From Alteromonas sp. C1M14 (GTDB lineage Bacteria > Pseudomonadota > Gammaproteobacteria > Enterobacterales > Alteromonadaceae), in assembly GCF_018860965.1 (NCBI RefSeq), contig NZ_JAHKQF010000002.1, positions 124,001 to 188,000 on the forward strand: a stretch of 64,000 bases of DNA, read 5' to 3'. The notes beneath the pieces were generated by a model. The model saw only the letters and a list, made by a program, of their open reading frames with translations. It ran no database searches and had not been told where the DNA came from. Each line of letters begins with the position of its first letter. Positions within the stretch are counted from its first letter, which is position 1. Positions 38,067 through 47,327 of this stretch are shown here, one piece after another. A program made the position numbers and the translations under genes.

Positions 38067-38519
38067 ATGAAAAAGCCATCGTTAAAAATTGTACTTTCCA
38101 TTTTCGTTGCCTTTGTACTTGTTCAATCCTTGATTTTTAAGTTTTCGAATTCTTATGAAACCATGCATATTTTCAATACGCTAGGTGAGTGGTCTGGGTT
38201 CGCTTGGTTTGGCGTGTATGGGGGTTACATGGTGGGAACCGCAGAGTTAATCGCGACGGTACTGCTATTTAGCCGCTTCCATAATGTGGGGGCGCTGATG
38301 ACAGTTGGCATCATCACTGGCGCTATCTTTTTTCACTTATTTACCCCGTTAGGTATTGTTATGCCAGAGTTTGATGGGGCTGGAAATATTGTAGGAAAAG
38401 ACGGTGGCACCTTGTTCATCATGGCCTGTTTGGTTTGGTTAAGCGGCATGACCTTATTAATTAAGGGGTTGAAAAGTGAAGACCCATTCATCGCCGGTTT
38501 CGGGCGTAAAGGTAAGTAA
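38067..38519 (+). CDS. DoxX-like four-helix inner-membrane protein
   Basis: 150 residues with about four membrane segments (near 9-28, 49-68, 75-95, 112-130). MVGTAELIATVLLFSRFHNVGALMTVGIITGAIFFHLF resembles DoxX/DoxD-type proteins, whose roles range from thiol oxidation to lipid-associated membrane stress. It abuts the acyltransferase gene with no intervening base. Confidence 0.65.
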   Translation: MKKPSLKIVLSIFVAFVLVQSLIFKFSNSYETMHIFNTLGEWSGFAWFGVYGGYMVGTAELIATVLLFSRFHNVGALMTVGIITGAIFFHLFTPLGIVMPEFDGAGNIVGKDGGTLFIMACLVWLSGMTLLIKGLKSEDPFIAGFGRKGK

Positions 38520-40304
38520 ATGACGGCTATCCCGAGTCCATTCAAGTTACCGAGAAAGACGCCTTTTGGTATTGGCGAAAAGGTCATTGAAAAGGTGTCA
38601 GGCTTGTCTAGGCTCAACACCATTTATCAAAGCCAGCCTTTTTCGAGGGAGCCCTTTACCTTTGTAGAAGAAGTGCTGGAGCAATTGAATACAGACTATT
38701 CACTTAACGGCGGTAGCCTTGAAGACATTCCTCAAACAGGTCCGCTAGTTGTGGTTGCCAATCATCCTCTTGGTGGCTTAGAAGGGGTTATTCTGGCCAA
38801 TTTAATTGGAAAAGTGCGTCGTGATATTAAAGTGCTTGCCAATGAGGTGCTAGCGCGGATTCCACAACTCACAGACTTGTTTATTGGTGTAGACGTATTT
38901 GAAACTCGGTCCTCACGGGTCAAAAATGCCCGTGCAATTAAAGAAGCACACCGCCACCTAAGTGGCGGTGGCGTGTTAATCGTCTTTCCCGCAGGTGAAG
39001 TGTCCTCTTGGCAATCTGCCCATGGGCAAATTACCGATAAAGACTGGAGTAAGTCTATTGGTAGTTTTGTCAGGCATTCTCAAGCCAGCGTGATGCCGGT
39101 GTTTATTGGGGGAATGAACAGTCGTATGTTTTATCAGGCAGGCAGAGTGCACCCTATACTTCGGACCCTGTTACTGCCCCGTGAGTTAACCAATAAATCG
39201 GGTATAACTACGTCTGTTTTTATGGGGGACGTTATTCATGCTAAAGAACTTACGAAATTGGCCAGTGATAAGTGTATTGCGGACTATTTGAGACTAAACA
39301 CCTATTTGCTTAATGCCCGTGGCACTGATGAATCCTTGCAGGATAAAAACAAGGCGAATAAGGCGTTTTACGCCACGCCTGTGATCCCGCCCATCGATAA
39401 AACACAACTAGCTGATGAAGTTGAAGGGTTAGACACCAGCGATTTACTATTAAAGCAGGGCGATTATGAAGTTTACTGCGTATCTTCTCACCGCATACCA
39501 CTGTTACTGTCTGAAATAGGCAGAGTGCGAGAAATCAGTTTTCGCGAAGTGGGTGAAGGGAGCGGTAAAGCCTGTGACGTAGATGAATACGACGCCTCTT
39601 ACTTACAATTATTTGTTTGGCAAAAACACAAGCATGAGGTCGTGGGCGCCTACAGACTCGGTATCACAACGCACCTTACTGGCCAAAAAGGAATTGAAGG
39701 TCTGTATTCACGAAGCCTGTTTAGTTACGATTCAGCCTTCGTAAAAAGCATGGGAAACAGCATTGAAGTCGGGCGCTCTGTGGTGGCACCAGCCTATCAA
39801 CGTCATCTTCAGCCCTTGTTGATGCTGTGGAAAGGTATCGCTCACTATGTTGCAAAACATCCTGAATATACCCACTTATTTGGGCCGGTCAGTATTAGTA
39901 ATGACTATAGCCCCATCGCAAGACAATTAATTGCGTCCGTTATGTCCGTATCTCATTACGATAATGAAAAGGCTAAACTCGTCCAACCCACGACGCCTTT
40001 AGCGCCACCGAAAAATATGTTTTGGCGTTCGGATATGTTGTCGTCGTTAGGCGACGTGAGTTTGTTTTCTAAAGTGTTGTCCCGTTTAGAGAAAGGCCCT
40101 GGAATACCTATTTTGTTGAAACAGTATCTTGGATTAAATGGAAAGCTCGTCTGTTTTAACGTTGATCCGGCCTTTAACAATGCGTTAGACGGCTTGATTG
40201 TGGTCAACCTCACCCAAGTAAATCCCCGTACGTTAGGGAAGTATATGGGCAAAGAAGGCGCTCAGCAGTACTTACAACATCATCAGCAGCAAAACGGTAG
40301 ATAA
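38520..40304 (+). CDS. olsF: Two-domain acyltransferase, probable bifunctional ornithine-lipid synthase OlsF
   Basis: 594 residues. N-terminal PlsC-type acyltransferase (about 60-270) with VANHPLGGLEG in place of the usual NHxxxxD and with FPAGEVSSW; C-terminal GNAT domain (about 310-530, YCVSSHRIPLLLSEIGRVREISFREVGEG and GRSVVAPAYQRHLQPLL) as in OlsB. OlsF of Serratia combines O- and N-acylation of ornithine in one protein, making phosphorus-free ornithine lipids. The order of domains agrees. Starts directly at the DoxX stop. Alternative: hemolysin-like acyltransferase with another amine substrate. Confidence 0.8.
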   Translation: MTAIPSPFKLPRKTPFGIGEKVIEKVSGLSRLNTIYQSQPFSREPFTFVEEVLEQLNTDYSLNGGSLEDIPQTGPLVVVANHPLGGLEGVILANLIGKVRRDIKVLANEVLARIPQLTDLFIGVDVFETRSSRVKNARAIKEAHRHLSGGGVLIVFPAGEVSSWQSAHGQITDKDWSKSIGSFVRHSQASVMPVFIGGMNSRMFYQAGRVHPILRTLLLPRELTNKSGITTSVFMGDVIHAKELTKLASDKCIADYLRLNTYLLNARGTDESLQDKNKANKAFYATPVIPPIDKTQLADEVEGLDTSDLLLKQGDYEVYCVSSHRIPLLLSEIGRVREISFREVGEGSGKACDVDEYDASYLQLFVWQKHKHEVVGAYRLGITTHLTGQKGIEGLYSRSLFSYDSAFVKSMGNSIEVGRSVVAPAYQRHLQPLLMLWKGIAHYVAKHPEYTHLFGPVSISNDYSPIARQLIASVMSVSHYDNEKAKLVQPTTPLAPPKNMFWRSDMLSSLGDVSLFSKVLSRLEKGPGIPILLKQYLGLNGKLVCFNVDPAFNNALDGLIVVNLTQVNPRTLGKYMGKEGAQQYLQHHQQQNGR

Positions 40305-40348
40305 ACACTCAAATCAGCGAGAAATTTATACTGCTATAGGTTTATACT

Positions 40349-40762
40349 ATGGCTCCCGATTTTTCTGAGTTGTTGAAGTCTATGTCTATTATCATTAATC
40401 TTATTCGCAATGGTTTAGGTTGTATCATTGCGTTTTTTGATCTGATCACCCGTCCTAGAAAAATGCAGCGTAGTGCACAAGCACAAGCTAGCGTAGAACA
40501 AGCCCTTAGCGGCATGGCCCTATATCAGTTTTTTGCTTGCCCCTTTTGTATTAAAACTCGCCGTGCTATGCACCGTTTGAATTTACCCATCGAAACCCGC
40601 AATGCCAAAAAAGGCGCGCCGTTTCGCGTGGAACTTGAACAGCTTGGCGGTAAAGCAAAAGTACCGTGCTTGCGTATCTCACAAAATGGCGAAGATACAT
40701 GGATGTATGAAAGCAACGACATTATTCATTATCTTGAAGAGCGCTTCGGTTCGGTACGCTAA
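40349..40762 (+). CDS. Membrane-anchored glutaredoxin/GST-N-like protein
   Basis: 137 residues. An N-terminal hydrophobic helix (about 14-32, IINLIRNGLGCIIAFFDLI) is followed by a thioredoxin fold with active-site C64-P-F-C67 (FFACPFCIKTRRAMHRLN), cis-proline segment AKVPCLRI and an ESNDIIHYLEERF helix, as in GST N-terminal domains. A GST-like C-terminal domain is absent. Likely a cytosol-facing thiol reductase held at the inner membrane. Gap of 44 bases after olsF; may belong to that unit. Confidence 0.8.
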   Translation: MAPDFSELLKSMSIIINLIRNGLGCIIAFFDLITRPRKMQRSAQAQASVEQALSGMALYQFFACPFCIKTRRAMHRLNLPIETRNAKKGAPFRVELEQLGGKAKVPCLRISQNGEDTWMYESNDIIHYLEERFGSVR

Positions 40763-40903
40763 TTGAGCACGGGTGACTGTGTTGGTGATTGGTTTTTATC
40801 ATGGTTTCTTTGTTTGATAAGACAATTGGCTGTATTTTTGCGGTGAATGTTCGTATAGTGTTGTTCTTATGGAGTTCCATGTGCAGTCTACAGTGTTAGC
40901 GTT

Positions 40904-41740
40904 ATGACTAAAATTCTTATCTCCCCCGAAGCGTTACAGCATCAACGTGAGCATAGTCCGGTCACGGTATTGCGGGCGCTGATGTCCGATCCCGTATCGG
41001 GAGCGAAAGATATTGAGCATGAACAGCGTATCCCTGGGGCGATTGATATCAATATCGACACCGAGGGCAGCGAGCACATGGATCCGAACCCCCACGCCAT
41101 GTTAAGCGCAGAAAAAATGAGCGTTTTACTAGGTAGTAAAGGGGTTTCCAATGGGGCCGACGTGGTCATTTATGATAATCGTGGCATGTTTAGTGCCCCA
41201 CGTTTGTGGTGGATGTTAAAATCTATTGGGCATGAGCGGGCACATTTATTAGATGGCGGCTGGCCTGCGTGGCATGGGTTTAGTCCTGTTGTTCATAGCG
41301 GCCATGACGAGCACACCCGCAATGCTACATACCACTTACAAACATCATCCAATCGTCCATGGTTTGTTAATGCAAGTGATGTGGTCGCGCTGCTTGGAAG
41401 CGACACCCAAATTATTGATGCACGAAGTGCACCGCGGTTTAATGGCGAAGTTGACGAGCCCAGACCGGGATTACGTCGCGGACACATTCCCGGTGCCGTT
41501 AACATACCTTTTCCATGGTTATTAAATGATGGCAAATTTAAATCGCTGACCTTGTTGCAAGAGGTTTTCGCCCAAGTAGGCGTTGATTTGCAAAAGCCCA
41601 TTGTCTGTAGTTGTGGTTCAGGGGTTACTGCTTGTATTGTTGGCGTAGCGGCTTTGTTATGTGGCGCGGTTGATGTGAAAGTCTACGATGGTTCGTGGGC
41701 AGAATGGGGCGCTAAACCTCATTTACCGGTGGAGGAATAA
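40904..41740 (+). CDS. sseA: 3-mercaptopyruvate sulfurtransferase (rhodanese tandem)
   Basis: 278 residues, two rhodanese domains. The C-terminal one carries the active-site loop CGSGVTA (C237 nucleophile), which is the loop of mercaptopyruvate, not thiosulfate, sulfurtransferases. DARSAPRFNGEVDEPRPGLRRGHIPGAVNIPF is family-typical. Cytosolic. cobB follows 3 bases later, so co-transcription is likely. Confidence 0.93.
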   Translation: MTKILISPEALQHQREHSPVTVLRALMSDPVSGAKDIEHEQRIPGAIDINIDTEGSEHMDPNPHAMLSAEKMSVLLGSKGVSNGADVVIYDNRGMFSAPRLWWMLKSIGHERAHLLDGGWPAWHGFSPVVHSGHDEHTRNATYHLQTSSNRPWFVNASDVVALLGSDTQIIDARSAPRFNGEVDEPRPGLRRGHIPGAVNIPFPWLLNDGKFKSLTLLQEVFAQVGVDLQKPIVCSCGSGVTACIVGVAALLCGAVDVKVYDGSWAEWGAKPHLPVEE

Positions 41741-41743
41741 CAG

Positions 41744-42472
41744 ATGAGTAATGGGCCTCGAGTCGTTATATTGACAGGTGCTGGGGTGTCCGCAGAGTCG
41801 GGCCTTAGAACCTTCCGTGATAGTAACGGGTTATGGGAAAATCATCGCATAGAAGATGTGGCCACGCCGGAGGCGTTCGAAAAAGACGCTGAACTTGTGT
41901 ATCGCTTCTATAATGCCAGACGCGCCCAATTACAACACCCTGATGTGACCCCCAACGCAGCCCATGCTGCGCTGGCAAAATTAGAAGGTCAGTTAGGCAA
42001 GCAATTTATGTTAGTCACTCAAAATGTGGACGATTTACACGAACGAGCGGGAAGTGAACGGGTAGTGCATATGCACGGTAAATTGCTTTCAGCCCGATGC
42101 ACTAGCTCAGGTAAAAGTCATGCATGGGATGACGCGTTTGACGAAACCACCCCCTGTCCTTGTTGTACGCCGGCGGCGATCCTGCGTCCGGATATTGTGT
42201 GGTTTGGGGAAATGCCACAACAAATGGACGAAATTATTCTTGCTTTAACCAAAGCTGATTTATTTATTTCCATTGGTACATCTGGTCAGGTTTATCCTGC
42301 CGCCGGGTTTGTACAGGTAGCCAAAGATAGCGGTGCTCGTACGGTAGAACTTAACCTTCAGCCCAGTGATCGCTGTGATCTCTTTGACGAATCCTACCAT
42401 GGGCCAGCCTCGCAAGTGGTACCTAATTTCATTAACAGTTTAATGGAAGAACTCTCAGTTTCTGTTGAATAG
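41744..42472 (+). CDS. cobB: NAD-dependent protein deacylase CobB (class III sirtuin)
   Basis: 242 residues. GAGVSAESGLRTFRDSNGLWENHRIEDVATPEAF binds NAD; VTQNVDDLHERAGSERVVHMHGK holds the catalytic His; YNARR supplies the Tyr and Arg that select succinyl and malonyl groups in class III sirtuins. Only CPCC remains of the zinc site (plus one C), as in E. coli CobB. Follows sseA by 3 bases and precedes a LysE gene by 3. Confidence 0.95.
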   Translation: MSNGPRVVILTGAGVSAESGLRTFRDSNGLWENHRIEDVATPEAFEKDAELVYRFYNARRAQLQHPDVTPNAAHAALAKLEGQLGKQFMLVTQNVDDLHERAGSERVVHMHGKLLSARCTSSGKSHAWDDAFDETTPCPCCTPAAILRPDIVWFGEMPQQMDEIILALTKADLFISIGTSGQVYPAAGFVQVAKDSGARTVELNLQPSDRCDLFDESYHGPASQVVPNFINSLMEELSVSVE

Positions 42473-42475
42473 TGT

Positions 42476-43108
42476 ATGTCTGTTTATCTTAACGAATTTC
42501 TAACCATTGCATTAATTCATTTAGTGGCGGTGGCCAGTCCTGGCCCAGATTTCGCCGTCATTGTCAGGCACAGCATCTCCTATGGCCGCAGAATCGCTTT
42601 GTATACAAGTATCGGCGTGGGCTTAGCCATATTTTTGCATGTGGGTTACTCCCTGGTTGGGCTAAGTATGCTGATTAAGACTACGCCATGGTTATACACG
42701 ACGTTTAGTTACGCAGCGGCAGGCTACCTTATTTACCTTGCCATCGGTGCATTAAGAAGCGGTCCCCCCGTTGCTACCACACAAGCTAAAGGAAATGAGC
42801 CCTCTCACAAGGTTAGGATTTCTGCTACTAAAGCCATAGGGGTAGGTTTTTTAACCAATGGTTTAAATCCTAAAGCTACCTTGTTTTTCCTGTCACTCTT
42901 TACCGCCATCATCAATGTGGAAACCCCGTTTGTTATTAAGGTAGGGTACGGCGTGTATTTGGCGCTAGCCACCACCTTGTGGTTTTGTTTCTTGTCCTAT
43001 TTGCTCAGTACCAGTAAAGTCGCCAAACTCATCGGTGAAAAAGGGTACTGGTTGGATAGAACCATGGGGGTCATGCTTATTGGCTTAGCGGTTAAATTGG
43101 TGTGGTGA
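42476..43108 (+). CDS. LysE/RhtB-family amino-acid exporter
   Basis: 210 residues, six membrane segments. VASPGPDFAVIVRHSISYGRRIALYTSIGVGLAIFLHVGYS is the LysE signature; FLTNGLNPKATLFFLSLF is the second conserved block. Exports an amino acid; substrate not readable. Starts 3 bases after cobB. Confidence 0.92.
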   Translation: MSVYLNEFLTIALIHLVAVASPGPDFAVIVRHSISYGRRIALYTSIGVGLAIFLHVGYSLVGLSMLIKTTPWLYTTFSYAAAGYLIYLAIGALRSGPPVATTQAKGNEPSHKVRISATKAIGVGFLTNGLNPKATLFFLSLFTAIINVETPFVIKVGYGVYLALATTLWFCFLSYLLSTSKVAKLIGEKGYWLDRTMGVMLIGLAVKLVW

Positions 43109-43204
43109 TCTCAAAATGTCACGGCTTAGAAAGCGGCCTTGGGGATAGGGTCTAACTTCGTCTTAGGGTATACTAGCTGGAATTTATTAGTATTAAAGGT
43201 TCCT

Positions 43205-43951
43205 GTGTCCGAATTTAACCCCCACGATCAACAAATGCCTAAATCGTTGCGTCATCAACTCATTCAACCTAATGGTCGATTTAATTACTCATGGTTGGCT
43301 AAAACGGCTTTTACCGTTTTAAAGCGGTCCTTTTGGCCGCTTTTTCAGGCTTGCTTGGCCGTTTTCTTTATCGTGGTCGGCGGCGCATTATTATTAGTTA
43401 GCGTGTTTCCCGTGTCGGCCTTAACCAATATGCCGCCACAGCAACAGGTGGTTATTGATATTGTATCGGTATTGATTTTTGCCCCTCTGACAACAGGCTT
43501 GTCGGTAATGGGGATTAATGCCATACGTGGTAACACAATTAATAGTGCTCAGGTACTTCGCTATTTCCCCCACGTATTAGTGTTAGCGTTAGCACAGTTG
43601 CTGATATCGGTACTGACGCAGTTGGGTTTTGCACTGCTAATTATTCCCGGCTTGTACATACTTATGGCTACCACCTTTACCTTGCCGCTTATAGCCGATA
43701 AAAACATGGGTATGCTGGCAGCGTTAAAGCAGTCTGTTACCGCCGTTAATCAATATTTGCTGTCTTTCATTGTTCTTTTTGGGGTTTTTCTCGTATTGTT
43801 TTTAGTAAGTATTGCGAGTTTTGGTTTAGCCCTGCTTATCGTTATGCCGTTTTATTTTGTAGTAATGGGCATCATATATAGCGCGTTATTTGACGATCAT
43901 CCTTCGCAAGATAATTTATCTAAGCCTCAGGAGCTAATGTTTGATGCATAA
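43205..43951 (+). CDS. Membrane protein, YciC/BPSS1780-type family
   Basis: 248 residues from a GTG at 43205 (AAAGG in front; longer frame to 43139 adds unlike residues). A soluble start is followed by five or six membrane segments; the paired LLIIPGLYILMATTFTLPLIADKNMGMLAALKQSVTAV is typical of a family of uncharacterised integral membrane proteins. It overlaps the Bax-like gene by 8 bases. Confidence 0.7.
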   Translation: MSEFNPHDQQMPKSLRHQLIQPNGRFNYSWLAKTAFTVLKRSFWPLFQACLAVFFIVVGGALLLVSVFPVSALTNMPPQQQVVIDIVSVLIFAPLTTGLSVMGINAIRGNTINSAQVLRYFPHVLVLALAQLLISVLTQLGFALLIIPGLYILMATTFTLPLIADKNMGMLAALKQSVTAVNQYLLSFIVLFGVFLVLFLVSIASFGLALLIVMPFYFVVMGIIYSALFDDHPSQDNLSKPQELMFDA

Positions 43952-44729
43952 ACGGGAAACCGTGAAAATTGTATTGATCACCATTGCAATCTTACTGGTG
44001 ATTGTCATTAATGCTGTGATCATGTCGTTAAAAGAGCCTGACATCCTGGATGCACCGACCACGGAGCATGCCTCTCGTCCGGTTCCAGACTTCGCTGAGA
44101 TTTCTGATATTAACGAGAAGAAAAAAGCTTTTTTTGCCTACTTAAAACCCGAAGTAGAAAAGCAAAATGAATATTTGTTATCCCTACGTCATTACATTCA
44201 GACGCTGCAACGGAATATATCCCTTGGTAAAGCGTTAACTGACGATGAACAAGAAAAGCTAGCATGGTTGGTAAAAGAATATAAAGTGAGTGCCAATGAC
44301 CCGATAAACGCGCAAATAGAAGAGCTATTAAAAAAAGTGGATATTTTGCCTGTGGAATTGGTGTTAGCACAAGCCGCGAATGAGTCGGCTTGGGGGACCA
44401 GCCGATTTGCACGGGAAGGCTATAACTTTTTTGGTTTATGGTGTTTCAGTAAAGGATGCGGCTTTGTGCCTTCTCGGCGTACCGAGGGTTTAGAACACGA
44501 AGTGGCACGGTTCTCAAACCTTTCAGAAGCAACTTATACCTATATGCGTAATTTAAACCGGCACAATGCCTATAACGAATTGCGTAACATACGCAACACC
44601 CTGCGTGCTAACCAGCTTCCTGTGACTGGTGTGGCATTGGCCGAAGGATTGATGAACTATTCTGAACGGGGCATTGCGTATGTTGAGGAACTGCAAGCAA
44701 TGATCCGGTACAACAAGGAGTATATGTAA
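43944..44729 (+). CDS. Bax-like glucosaminidase-domain protein
   Basis: 261 residues from ATG 43944 (GGAG about 10 bases upstream); the TTG at 43941 is not needed. A single N-terminal membrane anchor (about 8-29) and a Bax-type N-acetylglucosaminidase domain (LPVELVLAQAANESAWGTSRFAREGYNFFGLWCFSKGCGFVP, with the catalytic Glu in AANESAWG). E. coli Bax is of this family. Probably acts on peptidoglycan in the periplasm. It shares a start/stop overlap with the gene in front and stands 2 bases before the next. Confidence 0.87.
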   Translation: MHKRETVKIVLITIAILLVIVINAVIMSLKEPDILDAPTTEHASRPVPDFAEISDINEKKKAFFAYLKPEVEKQNEYLLSLRHYIQTLQRNISLGKALTDDEQEKLAWLVKEYKVSANDPINAQIEELLKKVDILPVELVLAQAANESAWGTSRFAREGYNFFGLWCFSKGCGFVPSRRTEGLEHEVARFSNLSEATYTYMRNLNRHNAYNELRNIRNTLRANQLPVTGVALAEGLMNYSERGIAYVEELQAMIRYNKEYM

Positions 44730-44731
44730 CT

Positions 44732-45370
44732 GTGTTTAAGGCTGCTGCGATATTGGTCACCCTTTGTTGCGCATTTCCCAGTTTTGGTGAAGTGCTGCAC
44801 GTGGAATACAGTCGGTTTTATAGCCATACGAAAAAACTCGATAATGAAGACACTCAAGCGTTACAATTTGCATTTGGTTTTTTACGGGTTGGTGAAAATA
44901 GACTGTGTGAAATTAACCACGCTCAAATTGTGACGGATAAACAAACCTTGCCACTTGAGGTATCAGAAGAAGGGCGATTTACCGTTCCCACTGATAAAGT
45001 ATTAAAAATGGCACAGGCAATGGTGGAAGTTGATTTAGTTGAGGCGGCAAATCTTTGTGATATGTCGGTACAATTAGAGACAAAACCCGAGTACTTGAAG
45101 CTCGCTTACAGCCAACAGGATCTCAATTTTCTGTTAGAGCAGTACCGTGCGTTTTTTAATGCTATGGGCAGTTTTCTATCGTTCATGATGCCGTCAGTGG
45201 AAGGGTTATCCTTTCAGTTTGAAGATAAGCATTTAACCACCGCACCTACAGAACAACAACCCTCGATCACGATGGGAACCCTGACATTATCTGAAGCCTG
45301 GATCAGTGATCACGATGAACTTACTTTGCCGTTAACGCCAATCAGGGTAACGGCAAAAGCGAGCAAATAA
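44732..45370 (+). CDS. Exported DUF2987-type protein
   Basis: 212 residues, GTG start at 44732 with AAGGAG about 11 bases upstream. Signal peptide to about 18 (MFKAAAILVTLCCAFPSFG). VEYSRFYSHTKKL and ENRLCEINHAQIVTDKQTLPL are features of the DUF2987 family found in Alteromonadales and Vibrionales; its role is not known. Two cysteines in the mature part. Convergent with rssA 8 bases downstream. Confidence 0.75.
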   Translation: MFKAAAILVTLCCAFPSFGEVLHVEYSRFYSHTKKLDNEDTQALQFAFGFLRVGENRLCEINHAQIVTDKQTLPLEVSEEGRFTVPTDKVLKMAQAMVEVDLVEAANLCDMSVQLETKPEYLKLAYSQQDLNFLLEQYRAFFNAMGSFLSFMMPSVEGLSFQFEDKHLTTAPTEQQPSITMGTLTLSEAWISDHDELTLPLTPIRVTAKASK

Positions 45371-45378
45371 GCAGCGGG

Positions 45379-46284
45379 TTACGCTTCGTTTTCAATTACA
45401 AGCTGGTATTGGATCTCTTCAGCTAAACGACTCACCGTGCGCTCGCCTTCAAGACAAAGCTCTGTGGCACGGTGGAACTCCATCAAGCCTACGTCAGACA
45501 AGTGGGGCTCGATAAGGACATCCGGTGGATCGCCGGCAAGACGGGAACGTGTCACTCTGGCTTGTAGGATTTCTAGTGAGCTACTCATCACACTTAAGAT
45601 CCCTGGCGGATCCATCTTTTCATCCTTACCTTCAGGTGAAAACCACTGTCTTACAATATTCGACCCCTTAGAAAAGAAGTCATCGGTTTTCTTTTGGATC
45701 TTTTCATGCTCCACCGTAGGTTTATCTAAGCGTTGAGGCTTAAAATCGGCGTTTAGATTAACGGCAATAACAAAATCAGCGCCCATTTGTCGGCACAAAT
45801 TAACCGGCACCGGATTAACCACCGCGCCATCGACTAACCATCGCCCATTGTGGGCCACCGGACTAAATAGGGCTGGGATAGCGCAAGAAGCTTGGATACA
45901 ACTGCCTACGGGCCCATTGTTAAACATCACTTCACGACCTGAATAGAGATCCGTTGCGACTACCGCAAAGGGCTTATGCATTTCTTCAAATGTTGAGGCG
46001 CAAAATTCTTCGGCAAGTTTAGTAAATACCTTTTGCCCACTCGCAATGCCGCCTTTACGTATTCCTACGCCCATAAGAGAAAGTATTTGCCATTCAGTGA
46101 GGGAACAGGCCCATTCTTTTAACGGTTCAAGTTTGCCACTGGCGTAGGCTGCCCCCACATACGCGCCAATGGAACAGCCCGCTACAATATCTATTTTCAC
46201 TCCCAGTTTTTCCAACGCTTGGATGATCCCAATGTGAGTCCATCCTCGCGCTGCACCGGCACCTAGCGCCAAACCTATTTTCAT
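45379..46284 (-). CDS. rssA: Patatin-like phospholipase RssA
   Basis: 301 residues. Oxyanion loop GAGAARG, nucleophile elbow GCSIG, and the Asp of the dyad in DGAVVNPVP. E. coli RssA is of the same size and motif spacing. The C-terminal ~100 residues carry no further domain. It follows ttcA by 5 bases on the minus strand. Confidence 0.9.
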   Translation of the reverse strand: MKIGLALGAGAARGWTHIGIIQALEKLGVKIDIVAGCSIGAYVGAAYASGKLEPLKEWACSLTEWQILSLMGVGIRKGGIASGQKVFTKLAEEFCASTFEEMHKPFAVVATDLYSGREVMFNNGPVGSCIQASCAIPALFSPVAHNGRWLVDGAVVNPVPVNLCRQMGADFVIAVNLNADFKPQRLDKPTVEHEKIQKKTDDFFSKGSNIVRQWFSPEGKDEKMDPPGILSVMSSSLEILQARVTRSRLAGDPPDVLIEPHLSDVGLMEFHRATELCLEGERTVSRLAEEIQYQLVIENEA

Positions 46285-46289
46285 GGGTA

Positions 46290-47234
46290 TTATTCCGTTA
46301 AGTTTACAATCTGTACTGCAGACCCGTCGTTGGTTTCGGAGCTTGCGTTAAAATCGGGGGCATCAAAGGCAAGATCGCCATCTGCAACGGGTGTTCCTTG
46401 CGCTTTGATACTATGAAAATCGTACAGGGATTTATCAGCAAGGTGGGAAGGCGCCACATTCTGTATCGCCCTAAACATAGATTCGATACGGCCCGGATAC
46501 CGTTTATTCCAGTCTTGTAGCATCATTTTAATGTTCTGTCGTTGCAGATTATCCTGTGAGCCACATAAGTTGCAGGGAATGATAGGGAAGTTCACGGCAT
46601 CGGCGTATCGTTGAATATCTTTTTCGCTGCAATAGGCGAGGGGACGAATAACAATATGTTCGCCATTGTCGCTGACCAATTTAGGTGGCATCGATTTTAA
46701 CTTTCCGCCGTGGAACATATTCAAAAACAAGGTTTCTAGCATGTCATCCCGATGATGACCCAATGCTATCTTAGTTGCGCCTAACTCCTTTGCCGTGCGA
46801 TACAAAATACCGCGCCGTAACCGCGAGCATAAAGAGCAGGTGGTTTTGCCTTCAGGAATTTTCTCTTTAACTATGGCGTAAGTGTCTTCTTCGACAATTT
46901 TATAATCGACGCCTAATTGTTGGAGGTATTGGGGAAGAATGTGCTCAGGGAAGCCCGGTTGTTTTTGATCGAGGTTAACGGCCACAATATCAAAGTGTAT
47001 GGGCGCAATTTTGCGCATGAACAATAAAATATCCAACATCGTGTAGCTGTCTTTACCACCAGACAAGCACACCATAACTTTGTCTTGATCTTCAATCATT
47101 GAAAAGTCACTGATGGCTTTACCGACGTTGCGACGCAAACGTTTCTGTAATTTGTTGAAACTGTATTTTTGTTTACTGCTTACACTGTGAGTCGATGGAC
47201 TCAAAGGGGAAGGAGTTGGGGATGTTTGATTCAT
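46290..47234 (-). CDS. ttcA: tRNA 2-thiocytidine biosynthesis protein TtcA
   Basis: 314 residues from ATG 47234; a TTG at 47249 would add five. PP-loop SGGKDS and the two cysteine pairs CSLC and CNLC, which hold the [4Fe-4S] cluster, are present. It makes s2C32 in tRNA-Arg and others. A plausible -10 (TATAAT, minus strand, 47275-47270) lies 36 bases ahead. ttcA, uspE and fnr stand close together in E. coli too. Confidence 0.95.
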   Translation of the reverse strand: MNQTSPTPSPLSPSTHSVSSKQKYSFNKLQKRLRRNVGKAISDFSMIEDQDKVMVCLSGGKDSYTMLDILLFMRKIAPIHFDIVAVNLDQKQPGFPEHILPQYLQQLGVDYKIVEEDTYAIVKEKIPEGKTTCSLCSRLRRGILYRTAKELGATKIALGHHRDDMLETLFLNMFHGGKLKSMPPKLVSDNGEHIVIRPLAYCSEKDIQRYADAVNFPIIPCNLCGSQDNLQRQNIKMMLQDWNKRYPGRIESMFRAIQNVAPSHLADKSLYDFHSIKAQGTPVADGDLAFDAPDFNASSETNDGSAVQIVNLTE

Positions 47235-47290
47235 GATGATAGACAACAACGACGATTAACCAAAACGCCATTATACAAAAGCAGGTTGCT

Positions 47291-47317
47291 GGCCGCCATC
47301 ATCATGTGGTGGCGGCC
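47291..47317 (-). other. Strong hairpin between uspE and ttcA
   Basis: A 12-bp stem (two G-U pairs) of GGCCGCC-type sequence with a 3-base loop CAT stands 10 bases past the uspE stop on the minus strand. A T run is not close by, so it is not a textbook terminator; it could act as an mRNA 3' end of uspE or as a leader structure of ttcA. Confidence 0.5.
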
Positions 47318-47327
47318 GCAAATTTAT

